NCBI GenBank assembly: GCA_021647745.1
Contig: JAKIUB010000006.1
Location: 43,655-107,654 of the forward strand
From: Paracoccaceae bacterium
GTDB lineage: Bacteria > Pseudomonadota > Alphaproteobacteria > Rhodobacterales > Rhodobacteraceae
Direction of reading: 5' to 3'
Length of the DNA stretch: 64,000 bases
The notes under the pieces were generated by a model. The model was not told where the DNA came from. It saw nothing but the letters and a program-made list of their open reading frames with translations, and searched no databases. Every line of letters starts with the position of its first letter. The stretch's first letter is position 1. The translations under genes and the position numbers were made by a program. Positions 23,632 through 32,058 of the stretch are shown piece after piece.

Positions 23632-26475
23632 CTAATCAAGATAATCTTCCAGCGGCGGGCAGGTGCAAATCAGGTTCCGGTCACCATAGGCATTATCCAC
23701 GCGGTTCACCGGCGGCCAGTACTTGTCCACGCGAAAAGCGCCTGGCGGATAGCAAGCCTGCTCGCGGGTATATTTGCGGCTCCAGTCACCAACCAGATCC
23801 TCGACCGTGTGCGGCGCATGGGGCAGCGGGCTGTCTTCATATGCGATCTCGCCATCCTCGATCGCCCTGGCCTCGGTGCGGATGGCCAGCATCGCGTCGA
23901 TAAAGCGATCCAGCTCGGCTTTTGGCTCTGATTCCGTTGGCTCCACCATCAGGGTGCCGGCCACCGGCCAGCTCATGGTCGGGGCGTGAAAGCCGCTATC
24001 CATCAGGCGTTTGGCGATGTCATCCACCGTCACTCCGGCGCTATCCGCCAGTGGGCGAGTGTCCAGAATGCACTCATGCGCCACCCGGCCAATCTCGGAT
24101 TTGAACAGCACCTTGTAAGCGCCCTCAAGGCGTTTGGCGATGTAATTTGCGTTGAGAATCGCCACTTTGGTGGCCTGTGTCATGCCGCTGCCACCCATTA
24201 ATAAAATATAGGCCCAAGAGATCACCAGTATCGAAGCACTGCCCATTGGCGCTGCCGAAACCGGGCCAACCCCGCCGCCCTGCGGATTGCCGGGCAGGAA
24301 GGGTTCCAGATGTGCGCCAACGCCGATTGGACCCATGCCCGGCCCACCGCCACCGTGGGGGATGGCGAAGGTTTTGTGCAGGTTGAGGTGGCTGACATCG
24401 CCGCCGATTTTGCCGGGCTGCACAAGGCCAACCATGGCGTTCATATTGGCGCCGTCAATATAGACCTGCCCACCAAAGCCGTGGGTGATCTCGCAAACCT
24501 CGCGCACGGTTTCCTCAAACACCCCGTGGGTGGAGGGGTAGGTGATCATGCAACCGGCCAGCTTGTCGCCCGCCGCTTCGGCCTTGGCGCGGAAATCCTC
24601 CAGATCTATATCACCGTTTTCAGCCGATTTCACCACCACCACATCCCAGCCCGCCATATGGGCCGAGGCCGGATTAGTGCCGTGGGCCGAAACCGGAATA
24701 AGGCAGATATTGCGCCCGCCCTCGCCCCGAGACGCGTGATAATTGCGGATGGTCAGCAAGCCGGCATATTCGCCCTGCGCGCCAGAATTGGGCTGTAGCG
24801 ACATGGCATCATAGCCGGTGATCTCGCAAAGCTGGCTTTTGAGCTGCTCGGTCAGATCGGTATAGCCTTTGGCCTGATCCAGCGGCACATAGGGGTGCAG
24901 GTTGGCAATCTCGGGCCATGTCAGCGGGATCATCTCGGCGGTAGCATTGAGCTTCATGGTGCAGGAGCCAAGCGGGATCATCGAGCGGTCCAGCGCCAGA
25001 TCTCGGTCCGCCAAGCGGCGCATATAACGGGTCATCTCGGCTTCCGAGCGGTTCATATGAAAGATCGGATGGGTGAGGTATTCGTCACTGCGCAGCATAT
25101 CTTCAGGCAGGCGATATTCGCGGTGCTTGGCGCTGTCGTCTTTCATATTGCCGCCAAAGGCACGCCAGACCGCCTCGATGGTTTCGGGGTAGGTTTGCTC
25201 GTCCAGGCTGATACCGATCCGGTCCTTGTCGATCTTGCGCAGGTTGATGCCTTCATTAACCGCCGCTGCCAGAATCACCCCTTGCAGCGCGCCAACCTTC
25301 ACCGTGATGGTGTCAAAAAACACCTCCGGTTCGATCTTGAAGCCGAGGTTTTCCAGCCCCTTGGCAAGGCGCGAGGTTTTGCGATGCACCGATTCCGCAA
25401 TCGCCTTCAGCCCGGCAGGGCCATAAAACACCGCATACATCGACGCCATCACCGCCAACAGCGCCTGCGCGGTGCACACATTCGAGTTGGCCTTTTCGCG
25501 GCGGATATGCTGCTCGCGGGTTTGCAGGGCCAAGCGGTAGGCCTTGTTGCCGCGCGCATCGACCGATACGCCAATAATGCGCCCCGGCATGGAGCGCTTG
25601 AGCTTGTCGGTGGTGGACATATAGGCGGCATGCGGGCCGCCGTAACCCATCGGCACGCCAAAGCGCTGGGTGGTGCCAACCGCGATATCCGCCCCCATTT
25701 CGCCGGGCGATTTAAGCAGGCAGAGCGCCAGAATATCGCAGGCCATAACGGCAATCGCCTTATGTTCGTGCAGCGACGCGATGCAGGGGCTGAAATCGCG
25801 CACGCGACCATAGGTGCCGGGATACTGGAAGATCGCGCCAAATACCGAGGCCGGATCCATGTCTATTTCGGGGTTGGCGACAATCACATCTATGCCCAGC
25901 GGCTCGGCGCGGGTTTTGATCACCTCGATGGTTTGCGGATGGCAGTTTTCATCGACAAAAAATGCATTGGCCTTGGATTTGCTGCCGCGCTTGGCCATGG
26001 TCATGGCTTCGGCGGCCGCCGTGGCCTCGTCCAGCAAAGAGGCATTGGCAATCGGCAATCCGGTCAGATCACTAACCATGGTTTGGAAATTGAGCAAAGC
26101 CTCCAGCCGCCCTTGGGCGATTTCGGGCTGATAGGGGGTGTAGGCGGTATACCATGCCGGGTTTTCCAGAATATTGCGCTGGATCACCGGCGGGGTCATG
26201 GTGCCGTAATAGCCTTGGCCGATCAATGAGGTCAGCACTTTGTTCTGGCCAATTACCGCCTCCATATGGTGCAGCACGTCGCGCTCGGTTAGCGGAGTTT
26301 GCAGCTTTAGCTCGCCCTCTTGCCGGATGCTTTTCGGCACAGTTTCGTCAATCAGCTCGTCGAGCGAGGCAACCCCGACCACCTTGAGCATCTCTTCCAT
26401 CTCGCGGGGCGAGGGGCCGATATGACGGCGGTTGGCGAAATCATAGGGCTGGTAGCGGGTTGGCTCAAACGTCAT
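23632..26475 (-). CDS. gcvP: Glycine dehydrogenase (decarboxylating), P protein
   Basis: PLP enzyme of the glycine cleavage system that decarboxylates glycine and passes aminomethyl to GcvH. The 947-residue single-chain form has both halves. The PLP lysine lies in LNLHKTFAIPHGGGGPG, and the glycine-rich loop and N-terminal RHIGPSPREM are characteristic. It is the third gene of gcvT-gcvH-gcvP; a perfect stem-loop separates it from gcvH. Confidence 0.97.
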   Translation of the reverse strand: MTFEPTRYQPYDFANRRHIGPSPREMEEMLKVVGVASLDELIDETVPKSIRQEGELKLQTPLTERDVLHHMEAVIGQNKVLTSLIGQGYYGTMTPPVIQRNILENPAWYTAYTPYQPEIAQGRLEALLNFQTMVSDLTGLPIANASLLDEATAAAEAMTMAKRGSKSKANAFFVDENCHPQTIEVIKTRAEPLGIDVIVANPEIDMDPASVFGAIFQYPGTYGRVRDFSPCIASLHEHKAIAVMACDILALCLLKSPGEMGADIAVGTTQRFGVPMGYGGPHAAYMSTTDKLKRSMPGRIIGVSVDARGNKAYRLALQTREQHIRREKANSNVCTAQALLAVMASMYAVFYGPAGLKAIAESVHRKTSRLAKGLENLGFKIEPEVFFDTITVKVGALQGVILAAAVNEGINLRKIDKDRIGISLDEQTYPETIEAVWRAFGGNMKDDSAKHREYRLPEDMLRSDEYLTHPIFHMNRSEAEMTRYMRRLADRDLALDRSMIPLGSCTMKLNATAEMIPLTWPEIANLHPYVPLDQAKGYTDLTEQLKSQLCEITGYDAMSLQPNSGAQGEYAGLLTIRNYHASRGEGGRNICLIPVSAHGTNPASAHMAGWDVVVVKSAENGDIDLEDFRAKAEAAGDKLAGCMITYPSTHGVFEETVREVCEITHGFGGQVYIDGANMNAMVGLVQPGKIGGDVSHLNLHKTFAIPHGGGGPGMGPIGVGAHLEPFLPGNPQGGGVGPVSAAPMGSASILVISWAYILLMGGSGMTQATKVAILNANYIAKRLEGAYKVLFKSEIGRVAHECILDTRPLADSAGVTVDDIAKRLMDSGFHAPTMSWPVAGTLMVEPTESEPKAELDRFIDAMLAIRTEARAIEDGEIAYEDSPLPHAPHTVEDLVGDWSRKYTREQACYPPGAFRVDKYWPPVNRVDNAYGDRNLICTCPPLEDYLD

Positions 26476-26494
26476 GGCGAGACTCCAGAAGCAA

Positions 26495-26521
26495 GCGCCG
26501 AAAGCCCATTGCTTTCGGCGC
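26495..26521 (-). promoter_or_regulatory. Perfect stem-loop between gcvH and gcvP
   Basis: GCGCCGAAAGC (26495-26505) and GCTTTCGGCGC (26511-26521) form an eleven-pair perfect stem with a five-base loop, located between the gcvH stop and the gcvP start. There is no T-run in the direction of transcription, so it is probably an mRNA-processing or stability element, or a leaky attenuator. Confidence 0.65.
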
Positions 26522-26527
26522 GATTTG

Positions 26528-26893
26528 TTAGTCGGTCAGGGCTTTATAGGCGTTGATGTCGAGCAGGTTTTCCAGCTCGGCAAGGTCGGAGATTTTGATC
26601 TTGTAAAACCACGCATTGCCCTCGGGGTCTTCATTGACCATGCCGGGGTTGTCCTCCAACGCCGGATTTGCCTCGAGGATCTCCATCGCCAGCGGTGCAT
26701 AAAGCTCGGAGGCGGCTTTCACGCTTTCGACCACGCCGATTTCGTCGTCTTTGTCATAGGTTTCACCGGCTTCTTGCAGCTCGACAAACACCACCTCGCC
26801 AAGCGCCTCGGCGGCGTGTTTGGTGATGCCAAGGGTGGCGGTGTCGCCCTCTACCTCAAGCCATTCGTGTTCTTCGGTGTAATAGGTGGTCAT
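26528..26893 (-). CDS. gcvH: Glycine cleavage system H protein
   Basis: A 121-residue lipoyl carrier shuttling the aminomethyl group between GcvP, GcvT and lipoamide dehydrogenase. The lipoylated lysine is Lys59 in GVVESVKAASELYAP. The N-terminus YYTEEHEWLEVEGDTATLGIT is the standard signature. It lies 13 bases after gcvT. Confidence 0.97.
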   Translation of the reverse strand: MTTYYTEEHEWLEVEGDTATLGITKHAAEALGEVVFVELQEAGETYDKDDEIGVVESVKAASELYAPLAMEILEANPALEDNPGMVNEDPEGNAWFYKIKISDLAELENLLDINAYKALTD

Positions 26894-26906
26894 GGGGGAA
26901 CCCTTT

Positions 26907-27992
26907 CTAGCGTTTGTAATTTTGTGCCACGAAGGGCAGTTTGATGATGGTAGCAGGGCGCGGCTTGCCCCGAATGATGAGGTTTACCGATGTGCCCGGC
27001 TCGGCGAATTCGGTAGTAACATAGCCCATGGAAATCGGCCCCTCAAAGGTAGGACCAAAACCGCCAGAGGTAATGCTGCCGATGATATTACCAGCTACGG
27101 AAGCCACCTCAACCCCGCGCCGCGCCGGTGCGCGCCCCTCGGGCTTGATGCCAACCAGCTTGCGGATAGGCCCTTCGGACAGCTCGCGCAGAATACGCTT
27201 ATCACCCGGAAAACCACCCTCTTCGCGGCGTTTTTTCTGCATCGCCCATGTCAGGTTGGCCTCGACAGGCGAGGTATCGTTATCAATATCGTTACCATAA
27301 AGGCATAGCCCCGCCTCTAGCCGCAGGCTGTCGCGCGCGCCAAGGCCCGCTGGCTCCAGATCGGGATGCTCCAGCAGCAGGCGGGTGATTTCAACCACGC
27401 TTTCTTCGGGGATAGAGATTTCGTAACCATCCTCGCCGGTATAACCAAGGCGGGAGATCCGCACCTCCACACCGCCAATATCAGCCAGCGCGGTTTGCAT
27501 GAATTTCAGCTCGGCGGCGATGGGGGCGTGGGCCGCCATAATAGCCTCGGCCGCTGGTCCCTGCACCGCAATCAGCGCGCGCGAAAGCTCCTTCACCTCG
27601 ATATCAAGGCCGCGCATATGGTTGATATCCTGATCCCGCATCGAGGCATTAACCACGACAAAAAAGTGATCCCCCGCATTGGCGACGATCAGATCATCCA
27701 TAATCCCGCCCTCGGGATTGGTGAAAAACGTATAGCGCGCCTTGCCTTCAACCAGCGGGGTGAAGCTTGACGGGCAAAGCGATTCGAGCTGTTCGGCCAC
27801 GTTTTCGCCGCGCAATTCTACCTGCCCCATGTGCGAAACATCAAAAAGCGCGGCCTTCTCGCGGCAGTGCTTATGCTCGGCCGCAACGCCTGCGGTATAG
27901 TTGACCGGCATCATCCAGCCAGCAAAATCAACCATCTTGCCACCAAGCTCGACATGCAAATCATATAGCGGGGTTTTGCGGGGTTCGCTCAT
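26907..27992 (-). CDS. gcvT: Glycine cleavage system T protein (aminomethyltransferase)
   Basis: A 361-residue tetrahydrofolate-dependent aminomethyltransferase. The start is set at the ATG at 27992 (MSEPRKTPLYDLH), preceded by AGGTGG; an upstream in-frame GTG at 28001 is less likely. Family motifs include HVELGGKMVDFAGW, LFDVSHMGQVE and the folate-binding RLGYTGEDGYEI. It is the first gene of gcvTHP. No glycine riboswitch is visible upstream; a GTTTCC/GGAAAC palindrome is found there instead. Confidence 0.95.
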   Translation of the reverse strand: MSEPRKTPLYDLHVELGGKMVDFAGWMMPVNYTAGVAAEHKHCREKAALFDVSHMGQVELRGENVAEQLESLCPSSFTPLVEGKARYTFFTNPEGGIMDDLIVANAGDHFFVVVNASMRDQDINHMRGLDIEVKELSRALIAVQGPAAEAIMAAHAPIAAELKFMQTALADIGGVEVRISRLGYTGEDGYEISIPEESVVEITRLLLEHPDLEPAGLGARDSLRLEAGLCLYGNDIDNDTSPVEANLTWAMQKKRREEGGFPGDKRILRELSEGPIRKLVGIKPEGRAPARRGVEVASVAGNIIGSITSGGFGPTFEGPISMGYVTTEFAEPGTSVNLIIRGKPRPATIIKLPFVAQNYKR

Positions 27993-28032
27993 CGGGGCCA
28001 CCTTGTGTTTTCGGTATGCACTTGTCTACCAA

Positions 28033-28048
28033 GTTTCCTATCGGAAAC
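28033..28048. promoter_or_regulatory. Palindromic operator candidate upstream of gcvT
   Basis: GTTTCC-TATC-GGAAAC is a perfect inverted repeat 41-56 bases upstream of the gcvT start, within the space between gcvT and the divergent dctP-type gene. It is well placed for a repressor or activator of either. The regulator is not in the immediate neighbourhood. Confidence 0.5.
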
Positions 28049-28175
28049 ATACGCCTGCTTTCCCCGTATTTCCAGCAAAATCTAATGATTGATCGAAAAG
28101 AATTTCTGCTTCATGATAGGCCAATATCGGAGAACCGGCTCAACAGGTGTGCCGTGTGCGCGAAGTGAGAGAAAA

Positions 28176-29210
28176 ATGAAAAAAACAACCCTTTTGAGAG
28201 CAGGAATAATAGCGGCATTAATGGCGGGCACCATGCCGGCACTGGCGCAAGAGATCACCCTGAGGATGCACCAGTTTTTGCCACCACAAGCCACAGTGCC
28301 GGCGCAAATCCTGATCCCGTGGGCCGAAGCGGTGGGCGAGGCCTCGAACGGGCGAATCAAGGTCGAGGTTTATTCAGCTATGGCACTCGGCGGCACCCCG
28401 CCACAGTTGATAGATCAGGTTGCTGACGGGGTGGTTGATATTGCGTGGACATTGCCTGGCTATACCCCGGGGCGGTTTCCTCGCGTCGAGGTATTTGAGC
28501 TGCCATTTATGATGACCAATGCGGAAGCCACCTCGCGTGCTTACTGGGAGATGTACGAAAGCGATATGGCTGATACCGATTTTGCCGGTTTCCACATGCT
28601 GGGGGCATGGGTGCACGGGCCGGGGGTTATCCATGTGAAGGGCGACCCGATCGAGAGTATTGACGACATGGACGGCCTGAAGCTGCGCGGCCCGACACGG
28701 GTAATCAACAACCTGCTCGGCGAGCTTGGTGCCACCCCGATCGGCATGCCGGTGCCAGCCTTGCCCGAAAACCTCGCCAAGGGGGTGATTGATGGCACAG
28801 CTATTCCCTGGGAGGTGACCAAAGCCCTGAAAATCGCCGAGCTGACCGATACCAGCACCGAGTTTGTCGGCGAGCGCACTCTTTATACTGCCGCTTTTGT
28901 GCTTATCATGAACCAGGACGCTTACGAGGCGATGCCGGCTGATTTGCAGGATATTCTTGACTCGGTATCGGGTGCCGATTTCTCGGCCAATGCCGGCAAG
29001 GTAATGCAGGCAGCCGATGCCGCCGGCCGTGCTGTGGCTGCGGATCGTGGCAATACCATCATCACTATCGAGGGCGATGACCTCGCGACATGGGAGGCCG
29101 CCGCGCAGCCGGTGATATCGCGCTGGATCACCGAAATGGATTCTAAAGGTATTGACGGTCAGGATCTGCTCGCCCGCGCGCGGGATCTGATCGCCAAGAA
29201 CAGCATATAG
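28176..29210 (+). CDS. TRAP transporter solute-binding protein (DctP family), orphan
   Basis: A 344-residue periplasmic binding protein. The start is the ATG at 28176; residues 1 to about 23 are a signal peptide ending PALAQ. DctP-family features are QILIPWAEAVGEASNGRIKVEVYSA, the central GLKLRGPTRVINNLLGELGA with the conserved arginine that binds carboxylates, and ENLAKGVIDG. Such proteins deliver C4-dicarboxylates or related acids to a DctQM permease. No dctQ or dctM is adjacent on either side, so it must use a permease encoded elsewhere. The ligand is unknown. Confidence 0.88.
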   Translation: MKKTTLLRAGIIAALMAGTMPALAQEITLRMHQFLPPQATVPAQILIPWAEAVGEASNGRIKVEVYSAMALGGTPPQLIDQVADGVVDIAWTLPGYTPGRFPRVEVFELPFMMTNAEATSRAYWEMYESDMADTDFAGFHMLGAWVHGPGVIHVKGDPIESIDDMDGLKLRGPTRVINNLLGELGATPIGMPVPALPENLAKGVIDGTAIPWEVTKALKIAELTDTSTEFVGERTLYTAAFVLIMNQDAYEAMPADLQDILDSVSGADFSANAGKVMQAADAAGRAVAADRGNTIITIEGDDLATWEAAAQPVISRWITEMDSKGIDGQDLLARARDLIAKNSI

Positions 29211-29248
29211 AAATTACCGCCGCCGGGCCAAATTCGGCGACAAACCCT

Positions 29249-29273
29249 TGGCGTCACAAACGGCGCCATTTTT
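29249..29273 (+). terminator. Intrinsic terminator after the DctP-type gene
   Basis: TGGCGTC (29249-29255) pairs with GGCGCCA (29262-29268) with one G-U pair and a six-base loop, followed by TTTTT. Confidence 0.7.
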
Positions 29274-29292
29274 CAACATCAAGGAGAAGACC

Positions 29293-29499
29293 ATGAACTT
29301 TAACGCCAATATAGGATCACTGGACCGCGCTTTGCGGATCTTGTTCGGAATCACCCTGTTTGTGATCAGCTATCTGGGCTACCTTGGGGGGTATGGCTGG
29401 GTTGGTGTACTTATCGGCGGGGTGCTGATGACCACCGCTGTTTTCAGCTTTTGCCCGCTCTACGGCATCCTGAAGCTCAAAACCACACCAAAGGAATAG
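29293..29499 (+). CDS. DUF2892 (YgaP-type) small membrane protein
   Basis: A 68-residue protein with two transmembrane segments (about residues 13-32 and 36-54). The motif NIGSLDRALRILFG at the start and the ending FCPLYGILKLKT mark the DUF2892 family, found alone or fused to rhodaneses. An AAGGAGAAGACC ribosome binding site sets the start. Function is not established; the single cysteine in FSFCPLYG is family-conserved. Confidence 0.85.
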   Translation: MNFNANIGSLDRALRILFGITLFVISYLGYLGGYGWVGVLIGGVLMTTAVFSFCPLYGILKLKTTPKE

Positions 29500-29510
29500 C
29501 AGCCGCCGCT

Positions 29511-30725
29511 TTAGCGGCTGAAGCGCGCTGCCAGTTCGATATGGCCTGACCAGCGAAACTGGTCTACCGGTTTTACCCAATCAAGGGTAAAACCACCATC
29601 GACCAGTATTCTGGCATCGCGCGCAAAGCTCACAGGGTTGCACGAAACCGCCCCGACCAGGCGTATATCCGAGGTAACAATCTCTTCCATCTGCGCCTTG
29701 GCACCGGCGCGGGGCGGGTCAATGACCACGGCATCAAAGCGGCGTAAATCCAGCGGTACCAGCGGGCGTGAAAACAGGTCTCGCGTTTCGGTGGTGACGG
29801 TTTTGAGGCCTTGGGCAAAGCGCCAGCCCTTGTCGAGTGCGGCCAGCATTTCGGCCTCGCCCTCGACGGCATGAACCTCGGCCCCTGCCGCCAGCGGTAG
29901 CGAAAATGTGCCGCAACCGGCAAACAGGTCAACCACCCGTTTCGCACCGGATACCGCCTCTAGCATGGCCTCCACCAGCGCTGCCTCGCCCGCGGCCGTC
30001 GCCTGCAAAAAAGCCCCCGCCGGTGGCAAAACCTGCGCCTTTCCCATCTGTTGGACCGGGCGTTTGCGGTCAGCGACCTGCTCGCCATTCCATGTTAGCC
30101 TTGCCAAAGCATGTTCGCCGGCCAAAGCCGCGAGGCGCGCGCGCAGAGGCCCGTCAAGCGCGCGGGCTTCGCGGACATCGATATCAGCACCGGCCATGCC
30201 CTGACTGACCGAAATCTTTATCTCGCCCTTGCGCGAGGCACCCAGCCCGGCCAGCGCATGGCAGGCCGGCAGGGCAGCAATGATTTCTGGCCGCAGCAGA
30301 TCACAGGTTTTCAGGTCAAATATCTCGGCAGAACCGCGCTTGTGAAACCCGACTTGTGTTGTTTTTTTTGTGCGTCGCCCCGAAAATGTCGCCCGCCGCC
30401 GGCTGTGGGGGGGCGAGGTGTCTATCGGGCGAAAAGCGGTCGTGAGGCCTTGGGCCTCCAGCGCGCGGCGCACAGTCTCGACTTTCCATTGCGAAAGAAA
30501 GTTGTCGGAGGCATGTTGAAGGGTGCAGCCTCCGCAAATACCGAAATGCGGGCAAGCCGGTGTGACCCGCTCCGCAACGTCTGACAAACGCACCGGATTT
30601 TCAAGATGGCCTTTATGCATTGCGCCTGAAAACCGCTCTCCGGGCAGGGAGAAAGGGATAAATGTGCCATCTTCGGCGATGCCATCACCCTTTAGCCCCA
30701 GTCGATTGATCGTGTACTCCTGCAT
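29511..30725 (-). CDS. RumA/TrmA-family RNA (uracil-5)-methyltransferase
   Basis: A 404-residue SAM-dependent methyltransferase acting on U in rRNA or tRNA. A TRAM-like N-terminus (INRLGLKGDGIAEDG) is followed by the [4Fe-4S] motif C58-x5-C64-x2-C67 (CPHFGICGGC). The SAM site is DLFAGCGTFSLPLA, and the catalytic cysteine lies in VSCNPVSFARD. The start at 30725 follows AAGGGG. Which uracil is methylated cannot be read here. Confidence 0.9.
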   Translation of the reverse strand: MQEYTINRLGLKGDGIAEDGTFIPFSLPGERFSGAMHKGHLENPVRLSDVAERVTPACPHFGICGGCTLQHASDNFLSQWKVETVRRALEAQGLTTAFRPIDTSPPHSRRRATFSGRRTKKTTQVGFHKRGSAEIFDLKTCDLLRPEIIAALPACHALAGLGASRKGEIKISVSQGMAGADIDVREARALDGPLRARLAALAGEHALARLTWNGEQVADRKRPVQQMGKAQVLPPAGAFLQATAAGEAALVEAMLEAVSGAKRVVDLFAGCGTFSLPLAAGAEVHAVEGEAEMLAALDKGWRFAQGLKTVTTETRDLFSRPLVPLDLRRFDAVVIDPPRAGAKAQMEEIVTSDIRLVGAVSCNPVSFARDARILVDGGFTLDWVKPVDQFRWSGHIELAARFSR

Positions 30726-30858
30726 GGTGCACCCCTTTCGGTGCCGTGCATAAGCCCAAGGCGACGCATGCGCAAGCACGCGGAAAGGCTGGACGCAGGC
30801 CGAGAGAGCCGGTAAACTGCCCCCAACGGGCGATCAGATCCATAGACACGAGGCTAAT

Positions 30859-32058
30859 ATGCAGTATCCTAGGCGGTTTTCGGCTTTGCCCGAATACGCA
30901 TTTCCGAGATTGCGCGCTCTGCTTGACCCGATAACGGGCGGCGGACCAGCTCTGCATATGTCTATTGGCGAGCCAAAACACCCCTTTCCACCCTTTGCCA
31001 TGGAGGTGCTGGCCTCCCACGCTGAGGGATTTAACAAATACCCCCCCAACGAGGGTGCGCCAGAGCTGCGCCACGCTATTGCCCGCTGGCTTGAGCGGCG
31101 CTACGGCCTGAAAAATGTTGATGCCGAAAACGGTATCCTGCCCCTGAACGGCACGCGCGAGGGACTTTTTAACGCCTGCCTTGCGCTCTGCCCGGAGCAG
31201 AAAAACGGCGCTAAGCCGCTGGTTTTGCTGCCCAACCCGTTTTACCAGTGCTACATGGTGGCGGCGCGCGCGGCGGGGGCCGAGGCGGTTTTTGTCAATG
31301 CCGGTGCCGAAAATGGCTTTTTACCAGATTTTCACGCCTTGCCGAAGGAAACCCTTGACCGCACAGCAGTGGTTTATATGTGCTCGCCCTCCAATCCGCA
31401 GGGGGCCGTGGCCAGTACTGAATATTGGCGCACCCTGCTGGCGCTGGCCGAAAAACATGATTTTATGATTTTTGCGGATGAGTGTTATAGCGATATTTAC
31501 CGAGATGAAGTGCCCGTGGGGGTGCTGGAGGTGGCTCGACAGGTCGGGGCGGACCCCGAACGGGTGCTGGCCTTCCACTCCCTGTCAAAGCGCTCCAACC
31601 TGCCGGGGTTTCGCTCCGGCTTTGTGGCGACAGGGCCAAAAAACATACGTGAGCTGCGCCAGTTGCGCTCTTATGCAGGTGCGCCGGTACCTCTACCGAT
31701 TCAGATCGCTTCGGCTGCGGTTTGGGGTGACGAGGCCCATGTGGTGCAAAACCGCGCCCTTTATCGCGCTAAATTCGAGCTGGCAGACCGGATACTTGGC
31801 CATTTGCCAGGCTACGCTTCACCGCAAGCGGGCTTCTTTTTATGGATTAATACCGGTAACGGGGTGCAAACGGCCTTGGATATCTGGCAAAAGAGCGGTA
31901 TTCGGGTTTTGCCGGGCGCATATTTGTCGCACGAGACAGCGGCTGGCAATCCCGGGTGCGCGTATATCCGTGTTGCCATGGTAGCGGAAATAAATGAAAT
32001 CAAGCGGGGGCTGCTGGCACTGAAAGCAGTGCTGGAAAAGCCAAGGGACAGGGTATGA
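30859..32058 (+). CDS. Class I/II PLP aminotransferase (DapC-like succinyldiaminopimelate transaminase)
   Basis: A 399-residue fold-type I aminotransferase. SIGEPKHP near residue 36, YPPNEGAPELRHAIARWL, the CSPSNPQG motif, FADECYSDIYRDE and the PLP lysine motif SLSKRSNLPGFRSG are all present. The closest functional class by these motifs is N-succinyldiaminopimelate aminotransferase of lysine/peptidoglycan synthesis. It overlaps ftsK by four bases (ATGA), the order seen in Rhodobacterales. Confidence 0.87.
   Translation: MQYPRRFSALPEYAFPRLRALLDPITGGGPALHMSIGEPKHPFPPFAMEVLASHAEGFNKYPPNEGAPELRHAIARWLERRYGLKNVDAENGILPLNGTREGLFNACLALCPEQKNGAKPLVLLPNPFYQCYMVAARAAGAEAVFVNAGAENGFLPDFHALPKETLDRTAVVYMCSPSNPQGAVASTEYWRTLLALAEKHDFMIFADECYSDIYRDEVPVGVLEVARQVGADPERVLAFHSLSKRSNLPGFRSGFVATGPKNIRELRQLRSYAGAPVPLPIQIASAAVWGDEAHVVQNRALYRAKFELADRILGHLPGYASPQAGFFLWINTGNGVQTALDIWQKSGIRVLPGAYLSHETAAGNPGCAYIRVAMVAEINEIKRGLLALKAVLEKPRDRV

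Noticed and set aside
24895..26229. 444-codon plus-strand frame opposite gcvP
   Set aside because: Antisense to a complete, motif-bearing gcvP; composition is typical of a shadow frame.
28002..28175. Possible glycine riboswitch before gcvT
   Set aside because: The conserved core sequences of the two aptamers are not found on either strand; only a short palindrome is seen.
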